From positions 1 through 15,935 of the forward strand of contig JAFTSR010000109.1 in the NCBI GenBank assembly GCA_017467225.1: a DNA stretch of 15,935 nt, written 5' to 3'. Positions 15,255 to 15,935 of this stretch are shown one piece after another (within the stretch, counting starts at the first letter, position 1; every line of letters starts with the position of its first letter). This stretch comes from Clostridia bacterium. GTDB taxonomy: Bacteria; Bacillota_A; Clostridia; Oscillospirales; CAG-272. A program made the translations under genes and the position numbers. Below the pieces are notes generated by a model. It was not told the origin of the DNA. It did no database searches and worked only from the letters and a program-made list of their open reading frames with translations.

Positions 15255-15935
15255 TCAAGGGCAGCCGTGCGTGCGCAGGTACTGCAAAATCGCCCGATAT
15301 GCCGACGCGCTCAGGTGCAAGCCGTCCTGCTGGGCGTAATCGTCACGCAACATACCGGTCTCGTCCGTCAGGCAAGAGGCCGTATCCACCACGTAAGCGC
15401 CGTTCTCCCGTGCGATCTCGGGCAGCCACTCGTTGAGCAGATCAATCTTCCGATTGACCTCCTGTGCACCGCTGTAGCTGCGACCGACCGGGTACACCGT
15501 CTGCAGGATCACCTTGGTCGTGGGACTCTGCTCACGGATGGCACCGATCAGCTTGGCGTATGCAGCCGTGTAGACGCGCTGATTTTGCGCGAAATTGGAC
15601 AGTCCGTTCACGCCAAAGGCCAGCACGATATAGGCCGGCTTTTTACGCGCAACCGCCTCGGGAATGGTCAGAATCTCTCCCGTTTCGGGGTAGATAATCT
15701 TATTTTTCAGAATTTCAAGCGACAGCATCATGGTGTTGGAGGCATCCGCCCAGACCTGCTTGGTGGCGGTACCGTCGCTCAGCACGCCGCGCGAACGCAG
15801 ATGTGCCGTGGTAGACTCTCCCAAAAAGATCATACTGTCGATATATGCCTGTCCCATGTCAGCGCTCTCGGGCAGGACAACTGCCACACTGACCGTCGGC
15901 TCGTTCTCATCGGGCTTTTCGGGATCCGGGTCATC
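15255..15935 (-). CDS. SGNH/GDSL-family hydrolase, 5' end beyond the window
   Basis: The frame is open to the window edge (227 codons here), so the true start lies outside. A GTG at 15887 is in frame, but the residues before it (DDPDPEKPDENEPT) look like a Pro/acid-rich linker after an export signal, so that GTG is probably not the start. The SGNH esterase blocks are present: block I as FLGESTTAHL, with the nucleophile in GES instead of GDS (Ser near residue 41 from the edge), a block III Asn in LAFGVNGLSNF (near 110), and the catalytic Asp/His in QQDGLHLSASAYRAIL (near 204 and 207). VYPVGRSYSGAQEVNRKIDLLN is also typical. Such extracellular enzymes often remove or transfer acetyl groups on glycans; the substrate here is unknown. 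It is cotranscribed with the DUF4358 lipoprotein 24 bases downstream. Confidence 0.85.
   Translation of the reverse strand, partial: DDPDPEKPDENEPTVSVAVVLPESADMGQAYIDSMIFLGESTTAHLRSRGVLSDGTATKQVWADASNTMMLSLEILKNKIIYPETGEILTIPEAVARKKPAYIVLAFGVNGLSNFAQNQRVYTAAYAKLIGAIREQSPTTKVILQTVYPVGRSYSGAQEVNRKIDLLNEWLPEIARENGAYVVDTASCLTDETGMLRDDYAQQDGLHLSASAYRAILQYLRTHGCP

Noticed and set aside
1..15935. CRISPR arrays, tRNA or rRNA genes, insertion sequences or phage genes
   Set aside because: No regularly spaced repeats, cloverleaf-like genes, transposase motifs or terminal inverted repeats were seen on either strand by reading.

Overview
The window is a division and cell wall (dcw) cluster from a spore-forming, probably meso-diaminopimelate-type member of the Firmicutes, most likely class Clostridia. 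The evidence is the Gram-positive gene order mraZ-rsmH-ftsL-PBP-murE-murF-mraY-ftsW-murG-divIB-ftsZ, a PASTA-domain division transpeptidase, a DivIB rather than ftsA/ftsQ arrangement, and a SpoVAF-type sporulation gene next door. By eye the genes are moderately GC-rich and the regulatory gaps are strikingly AT-rich. The order (murE-murF adjacent, no murD, one PBP) resembles Oscillospirales-like clostridia, but I cannot fix the family from the sequence alone. Every supported gene lies on the minus strand, so the window reads biologically from right to left.

Right end (15935 to 14673): a truncated SGNH/GDSL hydrolase runs in from the window edge and is followed by a DUF4358-type lipoprotein. 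A strong intrinsic terminator closes this unit. Next (14659 to 13082) is a complete spoVAF-like spore germination gene with its own ribosome binding site and a candidate sigma-G/F promoter. A 438-base intergenic region follows. It is AT-rich with phased A-tracts and carries a near-consensus sigma-A promoter (TTGCGA-17-TATAAT). Directly after that come four 10-base tandem repeats with the spacing expected of a MraZ operator.

The dcw run (12643 to 1) holds the autoregulator mraZ and the rRNA methyltransferase rsmH, which overlap by one base. Then come ftsL with an unusually long N-terminal extension, one class B PBP with two PASTA domains, murE, murF, mraY, an ftsW/spoVE flippase-fold glycosyltransferase, murG, divIB (overlapping murG by 8 bases) and the first 78 codons of ftsZ. 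ftsZ has its own sigma-A promoter (TTGCAA-17-TACAAT) in the AT-rich gap after divIB. Together these genes make the UDP-MurNAc-tripeptide to pentapeptide steps, lipid I, lipid II, septal polymerisation and cross-linking, and the Z ring. The step missing from the run is MurD.

No clearly novel defence, mobile or biosynthetic system is visible. The points most worth a second look are the MraZ operator, the FtsL extension, the absence of murD, the single PBP2/FtsW pair in a sporulator, and the solitary spoVAF beside the dcw promoter.
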